Below, in pieces: positions 1 through 13,013 of a DNA stretch of 64,000 nucleotides (positions are counted from its first letter, which is position 1; each line of letters opens with the position of its first letter). A program made the position numbers and the translations under genes. Source of the stretch: Schistosoma haematobium (lineage: Eukaryota > Platyhelminthes > Trematoda > Strigeidida > Schistosomatidae); the NCBI RefSeq assembly GCF_000699445.3, contig NC_067199.1, positions 28,046,402 to 28,110,401 on the forward strand, written 5' to 3'. The notes under the pieces were generated by a model, which was given only the letters and a program-made list of their open reading frames with translations, was not told the origin of the DNA and searched no databases.

Positions 1-169
1 AACTTACTGTTTTTTGACCAAAAAATCCAAAGTTGTTACTTTCTAGGTTACTATATCTTATCAATAAATGATACAATTCATGATTTGTAGCAAAGTACTA
101 ATCACTACTTTTATATTTTTATAAGACATAATTTTCAATGAACAATATTTTAAAAACAAGTATATTTGA

Positions 170-415
170 AGTTTTTTGATCGGGATCGTGAACTGACTGA
201 TGCTAGACCACCATTGAAAACTTGGATGCACTGGACGGCAGTTTCGTCCAAATGTGAGACTCCCCACCAGTGCGCATCCGCGACCCCGCTCGCGAGGTTC
301 AAACCCATGGCCCTCGGTCTTGTGCGCAAACGCTTAACCACGAGACCACTGAGCCGGTCGGCATCCAACGGTACTAGTGTCTAACCTCAACCAATCCACC
401 AACTTGATGAAACGT
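170..415 (-). mobile_element. tRNA-like SINE with hammerhead-like end, truncated
   Basis: The minus strand carries an A-box-like GGTCTCGTGGTTAAGCG, a B-box-like GGGTTTGAACC, then a degenerate hammerhead 3' part (GGACGAAACTGCCGTCC near 225-250) and the outer end CAATGGTGGTCTAGC. It matches the left half of the element at 39291-39653. The right half is missing. Confidence 0.6.
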
Positions 416-2839
416 AAAATTCTGTAAATTAATTTACATTCTGTTTGCATTTACATGTATATCTCTGTAAACTATTAAAGCTAATGAAATGTCATAAAAT
501 CCTAGCTTATAAACTTACTAAGTTTTTCCATACTATCTGAAAAAGATCGATAAGGCGATTTTACATTTAGCCACTGATGCCGTGGGGAAATGTGTAATTA
601 TAGGTCTAGACACTAATTTTACTGAGGTTTGAACTCAACACCCATCTCGTTACTTACATAAATAGTAAAGTTTGTTTGTACATTTTGTAACATGTTTTGA
701 TCAATTTATTGAACCTAAATTTTTGACCAATGTTGACATGCATGTAGATAGTGTCCTCGAACCCCATTAAAACTAACAAAAGAAGTCTATTTTAATGATA
801 TAAAAGCGTAAAATAATGTTATACATATTCAAAACCTTCACCTTTATAAACTGCTAACTAGTTTATGTAAATTTAAAAACTACTGAAAAGTTTGTGTCTA
901 GTTTGTGGAAAACTACTTATCTATTTCTAATATACATGGACTACTAAATTAATTTAGTCCATGTTATCAGATAAACTTAATGCAAACTATTCGATTATCA
1001 CTTTGATATACACAACATCATTCCAGTTACAACTGATTTACGAGTAACTCTAAAATTTTTAGTCGTTCAGGACATCATACCAACATATCACTGAGAGCAT
1101 TATTCCTGATTGTTCTAGGTGCAGACGGTTAAAAGCCTATGAATAGCATCAGTTCCTTGAGAGTTACAGAGGCATATTACTTTAAATCACCAACTAGTGT
1201 GTTGGTAGTATTATGTCAGTTGTCTTATATCAATCAAAATCTTCGGCAGTGTTGTGTTGTTTAATCACAATGTAAATCAACGTATAAAATGCGCTAAGCA
1301 CTAAAGTAAACATAATGGTTATTATTCAGTGATTGTTTGACGTGAACTTCATTAAACAATGGTGAGACCTAATAAGTGTTTTAACATTTCTTGGAATATT
1401 TATGCACGCAATAAAAAAGAGAACAGTTGTTAATTTAAATAAAACTAAATTAGTCAGAAGTACTTCATAATAACTGGACAACTAGCAGCTATATTTTTAT
1501 TATATATGTGAAAATTGAAACAAAATTAGGTGGGAGATCAGTCATGAAAATAGCAAACAATTTAAGAATATTAATCGTAGGCGTTCTTTTGATATTATTT
1601 GGCATTTGTAAACTTCTCCTAAGTTATGAAAGTACCAATATACTAAATCATTGAGTGAAATATAAGTTACTCTGAAGGTATTTGCTCAAATTAAATTTTC
1701 AACACAGTTTACTATCAAAAAATTGTGTTTATGAGCTAATCTGGGTTTTGTCTTCTAAGCACGTAGGTTACGCAAAGTGCCCTCCCTACTTTCAGAACTA
1801 AGATGCCTTGATATAAGTTTGTATTAGTAGTAAATCTTTTCCTAAATGCCAATCAAATTTATGGGGAAAATCGCTGGGATTTAAAAAGCTGATCTTTACA
1901 ACCTCAATCAAAACTTAATTGAAGAAAAATTTCAACATATTTTCAAAACACTTTCCAAAGAAAGAGTATCGGTTCATACTTCCTGATACAGAAATCAGCA
2001 TACTTATCACACTTTTATGTGCCTTAATTAAAACAAGGCTGATCTATGTAAATAAGTTTATAGTATATTGTTTGCCTTCATCATATGTTAAATTTAGATA
2101 AACCAGCCCATATACTCATAAGTACATATTAAATTTATGGTATTATGAAAATGTGTAATACTATAAATCAGTATATGTGGCTTTAACGAATTAAGTAACA
2201 GTTTAATCCACATGGCTTTTATGCACTGCATTTCTATTCAATAAGTGAACATTAAAAATTAGCAGAATAACATAACTATTATCAACTAAACCTGATATTC
2301 TGAACTGAAAATAACTACTTACTAACTAATATATCCTTTAGGTTCAAACCACATTTTACATAACACAAATTGAAGTCAGATGACTATAATACGTTTAGTA
2401 TATAGTTGTTTCTTTCACTAATAATCTTTTTTTTCAATACTTATTTGGCTTATTCTCAGGTTTGTAAGTGAGATATGATGGGTGGCTGCTGTTACACAAA
2501 ACCTCAATACATTCCGTCAAGAAGCATTTTAATTTACACTGTTAATTGTATTTATTCTATTATGGTGCTAAATTACAATCATACCTCATGCACACATCGA
2601 TAGCCTCAGTGTTCACAAATTCTGCAAAGTTTACTTCACATTTCAGTTCTAGCTTCACCATTATTTTGCATAACTTTTTTGCTTGAGGTTACAAAACATG
2701 AGAAAAATTGTAACAAATATTCTTTATATAGTTCGACTTTTCCCTTATAGTATAAACCGTGGTTTTATCTTAAATCTTGCAGTAGGTATGAATACCAAGG
2801 TATGACTTGATAATTTTAAATTGAGCATTGAGTAGACTG
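416..2839. other. AT-rich DNA, nothing recognised
   Basis: Short open frames here (such as 1919-2101) lack splice context and domain signals. Confidence 0.6.
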
Positions 2840-3324
2840 TTAATAAAAAAAATAATATATTTGTAATAACCTAACAACTAGAAAAATTGAATTTTCTGAC
2901 GTTTCGATACAAAAAATATTAAAACAACCTAAAATGGGTTTCCCAACTATAAAGAAAGATGAGTCTCCGAAGCTTTCCATGTATTACTATATCTTGCCTT
3001 TCTCAGTATAGCAGAAGGCCTTACCATCTATTCAAATTGGACCATTTATCCTAGCTACCATATCAAATTCTATCCACATCTCATGTCATTTATCTCAAAT
3101 ACACAAATTCAGTTCTAACTTACATTAACTTGATTAAACCTGTTTTTTACTGACTGCGCTCAATATTTTTACTTTATTCAGTTGTACTGGTTAAATATGA
3201 TTGAGTTTAATTTGCTTATTTATTAGTTCTTTGAAGAAATAGGTTACACTAAGTCATGAAACGTCAGAAAATTCAATTTTTCTTACACATCAGGATATTA
3301 CAAATATATTATTTTTATTGTTAA
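2840..3324. mobile_element. Non-autonomous inverted-repeat element flanked by TTAA
   Basis: About 65-bp terminal inverted repeats face each other at 2844-2908 and 3257-3320. They share AATAATATATTTGTAATA and GAAAAATTGAATTTTCTGAC. GTTAA (TTAA at 2840-2843 and 3321-3324) flanks both ends. The 350-bp middle has no coding potential. TTAA duplication is the habit of piggyBac-type transposons, but 65-bp repeats are long for that group, so the superfamily is open. Confidence 0.6.
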
Positions 3325-3739
3325 ATTCCACTAGTTTTTAGTGTCTGCATTATTTAACTAAAAATTCCAAAACTACATAAGAAATTATCATGAAGTTACT
3401 TGTCAACTTTCTGAAATTCACAATGGTTCAAAACACAAGTGTATATGGTAGTCAAGAATTAGTAATTCATAGTACAATATATATAGCTATCTAAGAACAC
3501 ATGTTATAACCTACATGTATTATTACTTCTATACAATAATCATTGAAAAATTTCAAATTTTTTCATGGACACTCCTTTAAAGTAAATCGTTTTATCTATT
3601 TATTTAGTCATTCAAAAGTACCTAATAAATACAGATCAATCAATTAGGAAAACTTGACATAAGGAAAGTTTACTAAATGACACCAGTCATTAAAAAGTGA
3701 TACAAATAAATTGTGAAAACTTAACATCACTAGGAGTTT

Positions 3740-4524
3740 GGCGAGACTATAATTTATGGACGGCCTTTGAACGAATCTTCAGTGAACTTGATAAATATTA
3801 GCTAATCAGCAAACAGTCAGTGTAAAGTAAAAATATGTTATACATAACCAAGAAAATAATGTGAATACACTTCTTATACGTGGTTCCAAAACTTGCCAAG
3901 GTTGAAAAGAGGTTCAGACGCTCTAAAATCGCAATGTATGTAGTAAAGAAATTCATCCATATGGCGAAAGAATAGTCGGCCTCTGGAGCCATGATAAAGT
4001 CTCAAAAACTCTTTCAGTCTCGACCACATAGCTTCAATATTGTTTGCGTGCATTCCGGTTGTTAAGTACACAAAATGCCACTTGTGGATAACGATACGAT
4101 GCACACAACCAAGCCAATGTAGGAGCCTGTACGCTCTCCTATCACGCCTGTATATTGTAGTACCTGGCTGCAGCCAGTGTTACTAGTGCTTTAATTATCC
4201 AGTTCGCAATAATTGTCACAATTTGCCTTAGTTAGGAATTATATATGGGGTTTTCATCACGAACTGACATCAGCTATAATGCCAGAAATCCATTAAGCCA
4301 AATGGAAAGGCTTTCGCGCCAAAATCTGTTATCTAATACCTGATTGATTCGTCCACAAATTATAGTCTCGCCGTTTTATTTGTTATAGCCGTTCAATGAT
4401 CACGTTTTGTACAAAATCCCCTGTGAACCGGTTGTGCGTTAAAATTAAGCACTAAAGTTGGCGCCGTAACCTTGGAATCTCTCAAATGCCTCTGATTAGC
4501 TCGTCCATAAATTAGAGTCTGGAC
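3740..4524 (-). mobile_element. Merlin-type DNA transposon copy with transposase remnant
   Basis: The left end GGCGAGACTATAATTTATGGAC (positions from 3740) is inverted at the right end (CGTCCATAAATTAGAGTCT up to about 4524). The flanks carry an 8-base duplication, AGGAGTTT (3732-3739) and AGGAGTTC (4525-4532), the length expected for Merlin. A second right-end-like copy lies inside at about 4347-4371, as it does in the sibling copy at 30.7 kb. The middle encodes a transposase remnant on the minus strand. Confidence 0.75.
3874..4140 (-). pseudogene. Merlin (ISXO2/IS1016-like) transposase, C-terminal fragment
   Basis: The minus strand reads through VIHKWHFVYLTTGMHANNIE, MWSRLKEFLRLYHG and HMDEFLY to a stop near 3874. 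H(A/T)NNIEA.WSRLK followed by a D/E-containing DEFLY block is the typical end of the DDE transposase of bacterial IS1016 and animal Merlin elements. The N-terminal two thirds and the first catalytic Asp residues are missing, so this is a relic. The same C-terminal block recurs in the copy at 30.8-30.95 kb. Confidence 0.75.
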
Positions 4525-4532
4525 AGGAGTTC

Positions 4533-7500
4533 AAATCAAAAAGTGTATGACAAGGTAATCATTTCCGAAATCTTTAGTAATAGATAGATGTAAAATGTTT
4601 ACAGAAAACGTTTTTGGTAATAAGTCAATTCTGCTGAAATAGATTTATGAAAAAATAATAATGTTGCTTTTGAACGATTTTGATTTTCTTACCAAATTTT
4701 TAACTATATCCATATTTTCTTACTTATGTTAAATTTTGTCATTTTCATAATACCAATATTCTATTGTGTTATTACATCCTGGCTTATTTTAATAATTAAT
4801 TGTATCTTGTTATCAGCTATTTAAATATTAATATAATAGTGTTTAATTATGTATTTTTGGTTTAATTAATGTTTAGATAATAAAAAAGGAGGAAAATCAT
4901 CATGACAATATATATATATATATAAAGTTTGTATTCACACTGGATATCTTATTTAACTTACAGAGATTAGATAAAATTTCATTAAGTGAACTACAAATAA
5001 GTCATAGTGATCATTTAAGGCACATTACTAAATATACGATCAATAACTGTCAATAATAGAAAGAAATGTTGATATAAACGCCAAAATGTGCTGCATGAAG
5101 TAAAAGAATAAAAAGTAGATAGACTTGATGAATGATTTTATTAATAGATCTGAGTAATTTCTAAATTATAAAGTTTAAACGACACATATGATATTGATCA
5201 CCACCAAGTGATCAATCAATTGTGATCGCATCTCATTCCTACAGGAGTTCGGTCGCGACCCGGATAGCCTAGTGGTGACGTCTCTGACTGTGAAGCTGGG
5301 CGACACGGGATCTAACCCGTCAGGAAGCACCAGTTCCCTCAAGATTACAGGTAATCTTGCTGATGAGTACCCAGTAGCAGGAAACTCGGGTCCAGGGTTT
5401 TCTGTTGACTACCTCGAACCACCATCTAATCTGAACATAGTGCACGCAGTGTCGAGTTACCCAGACTAGTGGCCATATTGCAACTTGGTAGATAGCATTC
5501 GATTTGCACTAAGAAGGACTTGACACATGTGACATTGATCACCACCCAGTGATCAATCAGTTGCGACAAAATTAGAAATTACTTTATTTGAATCATTAAT
5601 ATGTCAGCAGTAATTTCAGTGTAATGGTGATAAAGTTAAAGCCTGTCGCATGTGCGGTTATGTATACACATAGAAACGTGTTAATCAAATGATATTTTGT
5701 TAATACATAAAGGAGAATAAAAGTGTTTTGATGATTTCTGAACGGGAATGATTTCAGAGCTATTATGCTTTAAGATTTTTTTTACTTCCTGACCACCATA
5801 TTTACATAGTTTTTAGTAGTTTCCTTCAAACATTAATAATATGGAACTACAAGCACTTACTAAATAACAATTCTACTACATTTCTTACTAGTAGCCTTTT
5901 TCTACTAGGTTTATTTATGGGTAAACTTCATCAGTACCTGTAATATGAATGACTAAACCTGAGCTTGTTGAGGTCATGAATTCTCAAATTACTGTTTCTA
6001 GTTGTTTTGATATCCAAATTCAATCTAATTAATCACAAAGTTTCAATAAAAGGTCTACGAAAAATAATCAATAACTAAACACTTGAAAATTCCGAATCAT
6101 ATTTTTACACAAAACTTAAAATATCAAGATAACTGTGATTATAAACTTACTTTTTTAACGAGGTATTCAGTTTCAAATTAAAGGGGGCACTGATAATTAC
6201 GTTATTTACCAAACAATGAACAACAAGGGACTTTGTATTTTTTTGTCTGAAATATTATTAACAATTATTGCTTAACAATATGTCTAATTGATTTAATTCA
6301 CGTGTAACTCTCTTCACCATACTATTTACTAAGTTCTAAGGTGGCCTGTTTAAATGTCTGGGCTACCTGTCTCCCGTCATCTAAATATTTCAACAAGTTA
6401 TCGGTTTTCGTGTTTGTTTCAACACATCATTATGCCTATTGGTCGCATAACCTATTCAGGTGTGTTTGTGAAAAGTTTACTGCATTTCGCTGTACAAATT
6501 ACAAAACATCCCAATCAGAGACATCAAGGTTGTTGGTAATATGCCTCGAAAACAATATACATTAATCAGATATCCATTCCTGAACTGCTAACATCTAACT
6601 GGCGACCATTCAATATTTATCACAAAGGTCGATCAAGAAATAAGAAAAGGATATTTGTTGAAATATTTTGCGCTGAGAATTATATAATGTACCAAAAATA
6701 TAATAGTGAATAAAGCCACTGATAAAAATAATAATAATAAAGTAAACCGAATATCTGTTTTAGTATGAATATTATTCTTCAAATATGTTAGATACTTATG
6801 AGTCAAAAATCTCTTGGATTAACTTATTTACTCTAAATATTTCAACTACACAATGCATACACACCTATATATATGAGACGTACTTCAAATATTATCTGTT
6901 TAATTCTTTTGCTTCTGTGTTTAACAGTAATACAAAGTTATCATATCATTTAACTTATAAATAGTTAACTATATCTTATTTACTATAACGATCATTACTG
7001 ATATATATTTAGGATATAAATGATAAGATTATCTTATTTTTCCTAAGCATATTTACGCAGTATAGAAGGGAAAAAAAACAACCTAATTTACTACTTCATA
7101 AAAGTTAACCAAATTTTGAAACGACTGTTTTGTTGTTGATATATATTCATAAAGGCGTTCCGTTGTAATAAACACTTCTTTGTTTTCTCATTTAAATAGA
7201 ATAGAACCAAATAAATTTTTAATGTACTTCGATAATATTATACATAATTTATTTACAATATTATTATTCAATATCCCTATAGTTTTAAAAATTCTTTGCT
7301 GCTGATTCATTAGTTTATTCCGTAGTTTTTTCATCATAACACTATCTACTTTTCAAAGTGAATCATATCTTGAAAATAACAATGCCCCTCAAGAGTTAAC
7401 TTAATACAAATAAATAACTAACCCATGATATAACTATCACAAATAAAGAGCAAACGTTGTCATTTGTGAACATATCACTTTAAGATAGTAGTAACTTAAC

Positions 7501-7561
7501 CTAGAGGTCTATGGATCGAAACCATGCTCTGCTAATTCAAATTTAGTGAACGACAACACAA
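4533..7561. other. AT-rich DNA around the Sm-alpha-like unit
   Basis: Apart from the repeat at 5181-5570 and a short TA tract near 4907-4924, I see nothing. The frames at 6341-6565 show no known motif. Confidence 0.55.
5181..5570 (+). repeat. Sm-alpha-like hammerhead satellite, just over one unit
   Basis: A block GACACAT.TGA.ATTGATCACC at 5181 recurs at 5521, a 340-base period close to the unit of the known Sm-alpha hammerhead satellite. Between them are an A box (TAGCCTAGTGG, 5265-5275), a degenerate B box (GGATCTAACCC) and a hammerhead-like CTGATGA...GAAAC at about 5364-5387, with a mispaired stem II. Confidence 0.6.
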
Positions 7562-7815
7562 ATGTGGATAATTGAATGCATTTTAACACAATATTACAGA
7601 ATATCTTAGTAAAATCTGAGAACCATACAGTAAATAATTCATTTGTAAAAAACCAGTCAGTCGTCTCAGATTTTATTATTACTTCGTTTCCACATCAATC
7701 ATTCTCTGTTCTCGTTCTTTTTTCTTCGATCTTCCTAACCTTCTGGTGCCATCTATTTCACTTTTGGCTGATCATATGTACTACTAATACCTATCTACAT
7801 TAGTAGCACACACCA
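7562..7815 (-). repeat. Unclassified 270-bp dispersed repeat, copy 1
   Basis: A diverged minus-strand copy of the family also at 10.99 and 61.9 kb. It shares the AGAAGGTTAGGAAGATCG block, the ATGGTTCTCAGATTTTACTA block and the far-end segment reading TCCACATTTGTG. It is the most diverged of the three. Confidence 0.5.
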
Positions 7816-8529
7816 CAAGTATTACGTGATCCGAACCAGAGAAACAATCCAATCATTTTATTTTTAAATAATTTCAAGATTTTAAATTCGATTGCATTAC
7901 AATGAATAAATTGTGATTATTTTGAAGTTAAAAAGAGTGTAAAATGTAATAGTTAAAGTAGACTAAAACATTAGGGTCATATTTCTAGTCATTGAATTGC
8001 TAGAAATTAGCAAATGTGCAACTCAGTCATGTTGTTATGTTTGTCAGTTAGAGCAGTTAATGTACTGATGTTGTAAATTATGTATAGATACTAATTTGTT
8101 AATAAATTTGTCAAGTACTGCTCAGTTTATTGTAGTTTTTCGTCACTTGTTAATTTATTATATGTCCATAAGAAGGTGTTCATCTGTAGTTCTACCTATA
8201 AGTATTTATTCGGTTATACTGAACAACAATCTTTTTCCATTCATATTAAGTAGCCACATATGTTCTATCCCATTTACAACATAAAATGATTGGTTTGTTA
8301 AATACTCTTTCAAGACAACAATTATATCCAAATGATTCAGAGAATCAATTCATTTTGTATTGGTTGGTTATTTTTTCAAATGCTTGTGATTGAAGGCATT
8401 ATCGAGGCAATCCACACAGGACGTAGATATGCCAGTGAGAGGCTGATCAATTACAGTCCTAAACATTAATAGGAAGATTTTTTAGAATAAAAAACAACCA
8501 ATACAAAGTGAATTCAAAGTTCACCCTAT

Positions 8530-8715
8530 TGCACAGACTGGTAGATACCTGAACTCAGTAGCTGAGTGAATAACGCATGGGAGTTTGAAGCAAAAGGTGC
8601 TGAGTTCGAGTCCCGAAGTGAACACCAACTTTGAGATGCAGGTACACTTAGCTGACGAGTCCCGAATAGAACGAAATGCGCGCCCTTGATTCCACTGCTA
8701 GCCACCATCCATCTC
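8530..8715 (+). repeat. Sm-alpha-like tRNA-hammerhead repeat
   Basis: A B box GTTCGAGTCCC (8604-8614) follows an A-box-like CAGTAGCTGAGTG. Then comes a hammerhead-like unit: CTGACGA (8652-8658), stem II GTCC/GAAC with one mismatch, GAAA (8673-8676). The cleavage triplet reads GCC instead of GTC, so self-cleavage is unlikely. Confidence 0.6.
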
Positions 8716-9034
8716 AGTTTGTAATGATTCAGAGAACTGCTTTCAAGAATGTTTCACATAGAATTATGATTAATTCTAGTGGCCTACATTCCTCAAAACT
8801 GTATTCTATAGATATTCAAAACTTAACCTGAACCATCAAAATTACCTTCAACCACGTTTTTAGTATTATCAACAAAACCAATGAAAAAATATATATTGGT
8901 TTATTGACTAGATATCAGTTCACATATATTGTACTTAATAAAAAATAATCTATGATTTTGAATTACATGACTGTATTATTACTAATTATCGTAACAAAAT
9001 CAACAAATAACAGAAATCATTTTATTCATCCTGA

Positions 9035-9200
9035 TTACACAAGCCAGAGGCTATCTGAGCGTTTGGTGTTCAAAGCCAAATGCATTGGGTATGTGTTACA
9101 GAATAAACATCAATACTGGGATACAGGAACATCTGGCTGATGAGTTCCGAAAACCACAAAACCACCTTTCTTTATTCCACTACAATTCACTAGCCAACTT
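9035..9200 (+). repeat. Decayed Sm-alpha-like repeat
   Basis: It aligns with 8530-8715 from the tRNA-like part through GGCTGATGAGTTCCGAAAACC (near 9132) to ATTCCACTAC...CTAGCCA. The hammerhead core is partly lost. It lies about 0.5 kb from the first copy in the same orientation. Confidence 0.5.
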
Positions 9201-10989
9201 TGCTTAGAGAATGAAAGTTTTTTCTGATAAGTTTAACTGAAAAATGGATTATTTCAAGTGGTTAGTCTTTTCCCATCACCGAATGCTGTAAATGTATTTT
9301 TTTTATACTTAGATGAACACTGTCCTGTCTGCATAAATTTCACCAAAAGTTTTAAATGTCAATAAAATTTACTTAATTGTCGTAAGTAGAACAATTTTTA
9401 AAATATGATAAAGAGATTCGTTGACTTCAAATAATCTTTGATTGTACTACTTATTCAGACAAATCAACATATGACCACAATTATTCTACTCATAAATAAT
9501 AATTATAATATAACTATAGTAATATTTTGTCTACTACTCTGATATTTCATAGATTACATTTCATCTATTTTAATTGAAATTTTCGGCTTTGTCTTATTTA
9601 CTTAAATTTGCCCCTCTAGATTACCCTTCACAGATTAAATAATTAGAGCAATCGTTTTAATGATTTGTTATTAGAAGTGTCCAATTATATACTTCAACCA
9701 AAACGAAGTACTATCTTAAAATAGCTATATTGAATGAATATCATGAAATTAAGTGTTAATTTGTTAGTGGAGTTTAGTAATTAAATAAGAGATAATGGAA
9801 TTTCAATAGTTTTAGTCCAGTGTATAAACATAGTTACTCGATATTATCCCTTCTGATTGAAATGAAACCTAATCACTGAGATAAGATAATTTATCTGTTA
9901 GGTGATAAACTACTCTTGAATTTTTATACAAGTCATCCTACATATTTCCTCTAATTTTTCAGTGTCCAGACATGGCTGTACTCATTTTTCTTTTCCCCCA
10001 TCCTCAAAACGAACTTACATTAGAGTGTAAAAGAATGAGTTCATTACTAATACAATATACCTTGACGAGTACTTTTATCACGTATTATACCTTCGACCAC
10101 ATTCAATGAATGTCTGATTTAAATCTACATGTTGCTATTTGCTGTAAATTCACACTAAAAATGTCTCAGTAGTGTAGTGAAAAGATGAAGATGGTCGGCA
10201 AAATGTGATAAAAACTACTAGAGATCAGTTAAACACCAAATGTTCATTGAATATGTGAAAGAAGAAAGACGATATAATGTGAAACAATAAGATGCCACAC
10301 CACAATAGGCATTAAAACTGATTGAAGATTACCAGATCAAATTTCAGAGTTAAAACAAATTGCTTTTGTTCCTACGAAGGTAATATGAATCATCTAATGC
10401 CAAAAGCTGCCTTAAACTTAAGAAACCACCTTTGATGATTATTGTCTAAAATTTTATGAGGTGTTATAACGTCAGTGCTATTCCCCGTTTCAACTACGTG
10501 TTTCTCGACCAAGAAGTATAGTCCTCAACGCTCTGTATTGATTTTAACAGTTGATCCTCATTGATTCTGAAGCTATTCAGGTCCAAGTACCCCACCCTCA
10601 AATAAACTGTTCGATTACTTCCCCTTCATTGTCTGTGTTGATACTTATATGTGAATTGATAAATTAAAGGAAATGGTATGTAATTATTTGTGTGATGTTA
10701 AAGCTAGTGTGGAATCATGGGATTAGCATTCTTATTAAGATGCAAGTCAGTAGTTAATATGTTTTATCGGTGAATGTTTCTAGTCATTGTTTTGAAATTC
10801 TCTTCAATGTAGTAAAGTGATAAAATCCTTTTCCTTTGAAACACATTTCTTAGTTACTAGTCTTTTCCATTTGATGAGAAAAACTAAAATGTTTTTCTTT
10901 CGTATTATAAAAAAATATTTACAAACTTATAAATAACTTGTTTTAATGACTCAAAGTCTCTAAATGTATGATAAATTATGATTAATACT

Positions 10990-11262
10990 ATAAAAAACAA
11001 GAACTTGGGTGTGGACAACCAATTTATTGTTTACCACAAAATTGCAGGGTTCTTTGGTAAAATATGTGAACCATACATTAAATAATAAATTGGGGAATCC
11101 TCCATCAATTGTTTCGAACTTCATTGTCATTATAATTACTCTCTGTTCATGTTCTCTACAATTCGATCTTCTCAACCTTCTGCTGCCAGACATTCCACTT
11201 CTGACCGGTGTTACATACTACTTGTTCGTCAACATAAGTTGTATACATCACCGTAGTAATAC
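10990..11262 (-). repeat. Unclassified 270-bp dispersed repeat, copy 2
   Basis: The minus strand reads TAGTATGTAACACCGGTCAG, then CAGCAGAAGGTTGAGAAGATC, then AATGTATGGTTCACATATTT, in the same order as the copy at 61.9 kb. The open frames seen across it on both strands are incidental. Confidence 0.6.
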
Positions 11263-12920
11263 CAAAAATGACAATATACTCCACCTCAAAATATACTATT
11301 GAATTTATTGGTAGTTCTCATTAAAACAAACTATGTCTTTTACCTAATAACATTTGATTTAAGACATGATTTTCACTTGAATTTGAGCCTTGTTTAATGG
11401 TTAATCATACTAGGAAAACTAAAAACAAGTTGGAGCCTCTAGCTGTTTATTCGATATACAATTTGACACCAACTGAACAAACACATTTCTCATGATGTAA
11501 CATGACGTTTAATCAAACCGATGAGACAAAACTACCGCATTTCTAAGTCCTTTCATAATTTCTTTTCATCAACTAGAAAGAATTGTAGCCTAACGTAATC
11601 ACTCACCTCCAATGGTACATGTAGCTAACAAAATAGATCAACAAGACTGAAGTATAAGTATTGATCACAATTCATCCGCCTATCAATAAAAATAACAAAA
11701 GTATTAATAAGATACAGGGAAAAACAAGTTTTTTTCATTATTCCGATAAGATATACAACTATTAATCTACAAATGCTTCATAATATGACATGAGGATGTA
11801 AAATAATCTGAACAAAAAATTTTCAAATTCTCTAGACTGTATACCACCTTTATGTGTTATATAGTGAAAAGTAAATTTTCACAAGAAAATACAAGATTTA
11901 TGTCAGCAAGATCTTAAAAAAGGTAATATACGCTCAGAAGTTAAATAACTTGTAAATAAATAAAGATTAACCGATTAAAAACTTTATGAAACATTGTACG
12001 AGAAATGTCATTCTCATAAGCGACTTCATAAGTAGTAGTTTATAAGAAATCAAAAATATGAATGCTTATCTATCGAGGCTTTTGGAAAAAAGGAAAGCTG
12101 ATTGGGATAAAGCTAACTGAGTTTTAAAAATAATAGTCAGTAACATCAAAGAATCCTCTGAAAAATCATTTTGCTATCGAAAAATTCATTTATCTACACT
12201 GATTCAATTAACATTGAAATTCTATCAACACTTTCTTATGCGATTAAAACGTATGGGATCAAATTATTGATAATCCCTAAAACCTTGAGAAGAGAACCAA
12301 GTTCAGCTTGAATAAAATATCAGAGACATATATAACTCTTTATATTTATCTCGTTATTCTTTTGACTTAGCACAAAATTGAAATCTCTAGTTCAAAGTAA
12401 CTATGTCAACTAAATATAATTTTCATAGATTTGATTAAAAAAATTATGAAGATTAATATAACATTTTATTACATAATGATGACTTTTAAATGCTTATGTC
12501 CATTCTTTTCGTTAAAATTTTAAGCAATTATTCATAAAATCATACACCTTTTTATTTGACAAATTTTTATACTTTTCTCTCAATTTCCCTCCCTTTTTTA
12601 AATGTATATCAATTTTAATCCTGAGTATTTCAAATAAGCTAAATTAAAAATGAAAAAGAAAAAAACTTCTCCCATTTTAAATATTCTGATCATTTTCAAG
12701 TAAGTGATTTCCATGGCAATTCTTTTACACTTTTTTTACAAAAGAAGTAAAATCTAATGTCATGTCATACATTTAATATCTTTTTTAAAAATCTGTTTAT
12801 AAATCTTTTTTCGCATCATTTGAATTGTGAATAAATGATTGTGATTCTCAGGGCTTCGTTCCATGTAGTGATTGTTCTAGTTGGCTTCCCTTTTGAAACT
12901 ATGTCAACATAAATAATAAC

Positions 12921-12923
<3 letters not shown>

Positions 12924-13011
<88 letters not shown>
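12924..13011. repeat. TA dinucleotide tract, about 44 units
   Basis: Uninterrupted TATATA from about 12924 to 13011. Such tracts are length-variable and prone to assembly error. Confidence 0.95.

Positions 13012-13013
<2 letters not shown>

Noticed and set aside
3240..3330. A CRISPR-like or tandem repeat signal from the repeated GAAAAATTGAATTTT block
   Set aside because: Only two copies, inverted, forming the ends of one transposon-like element.
8604..8614. A genuine tRNA gene at the perfect B box
   Set aside because: No cloverleaf forms around it; the A and B boxes belong to an Sm-alpha-like repeat.
11009..11302. 97-codon plus-strand frame
   Set aside because: It falls in the dispersed 270-bp repeat, whose other copies do not keep the frame.
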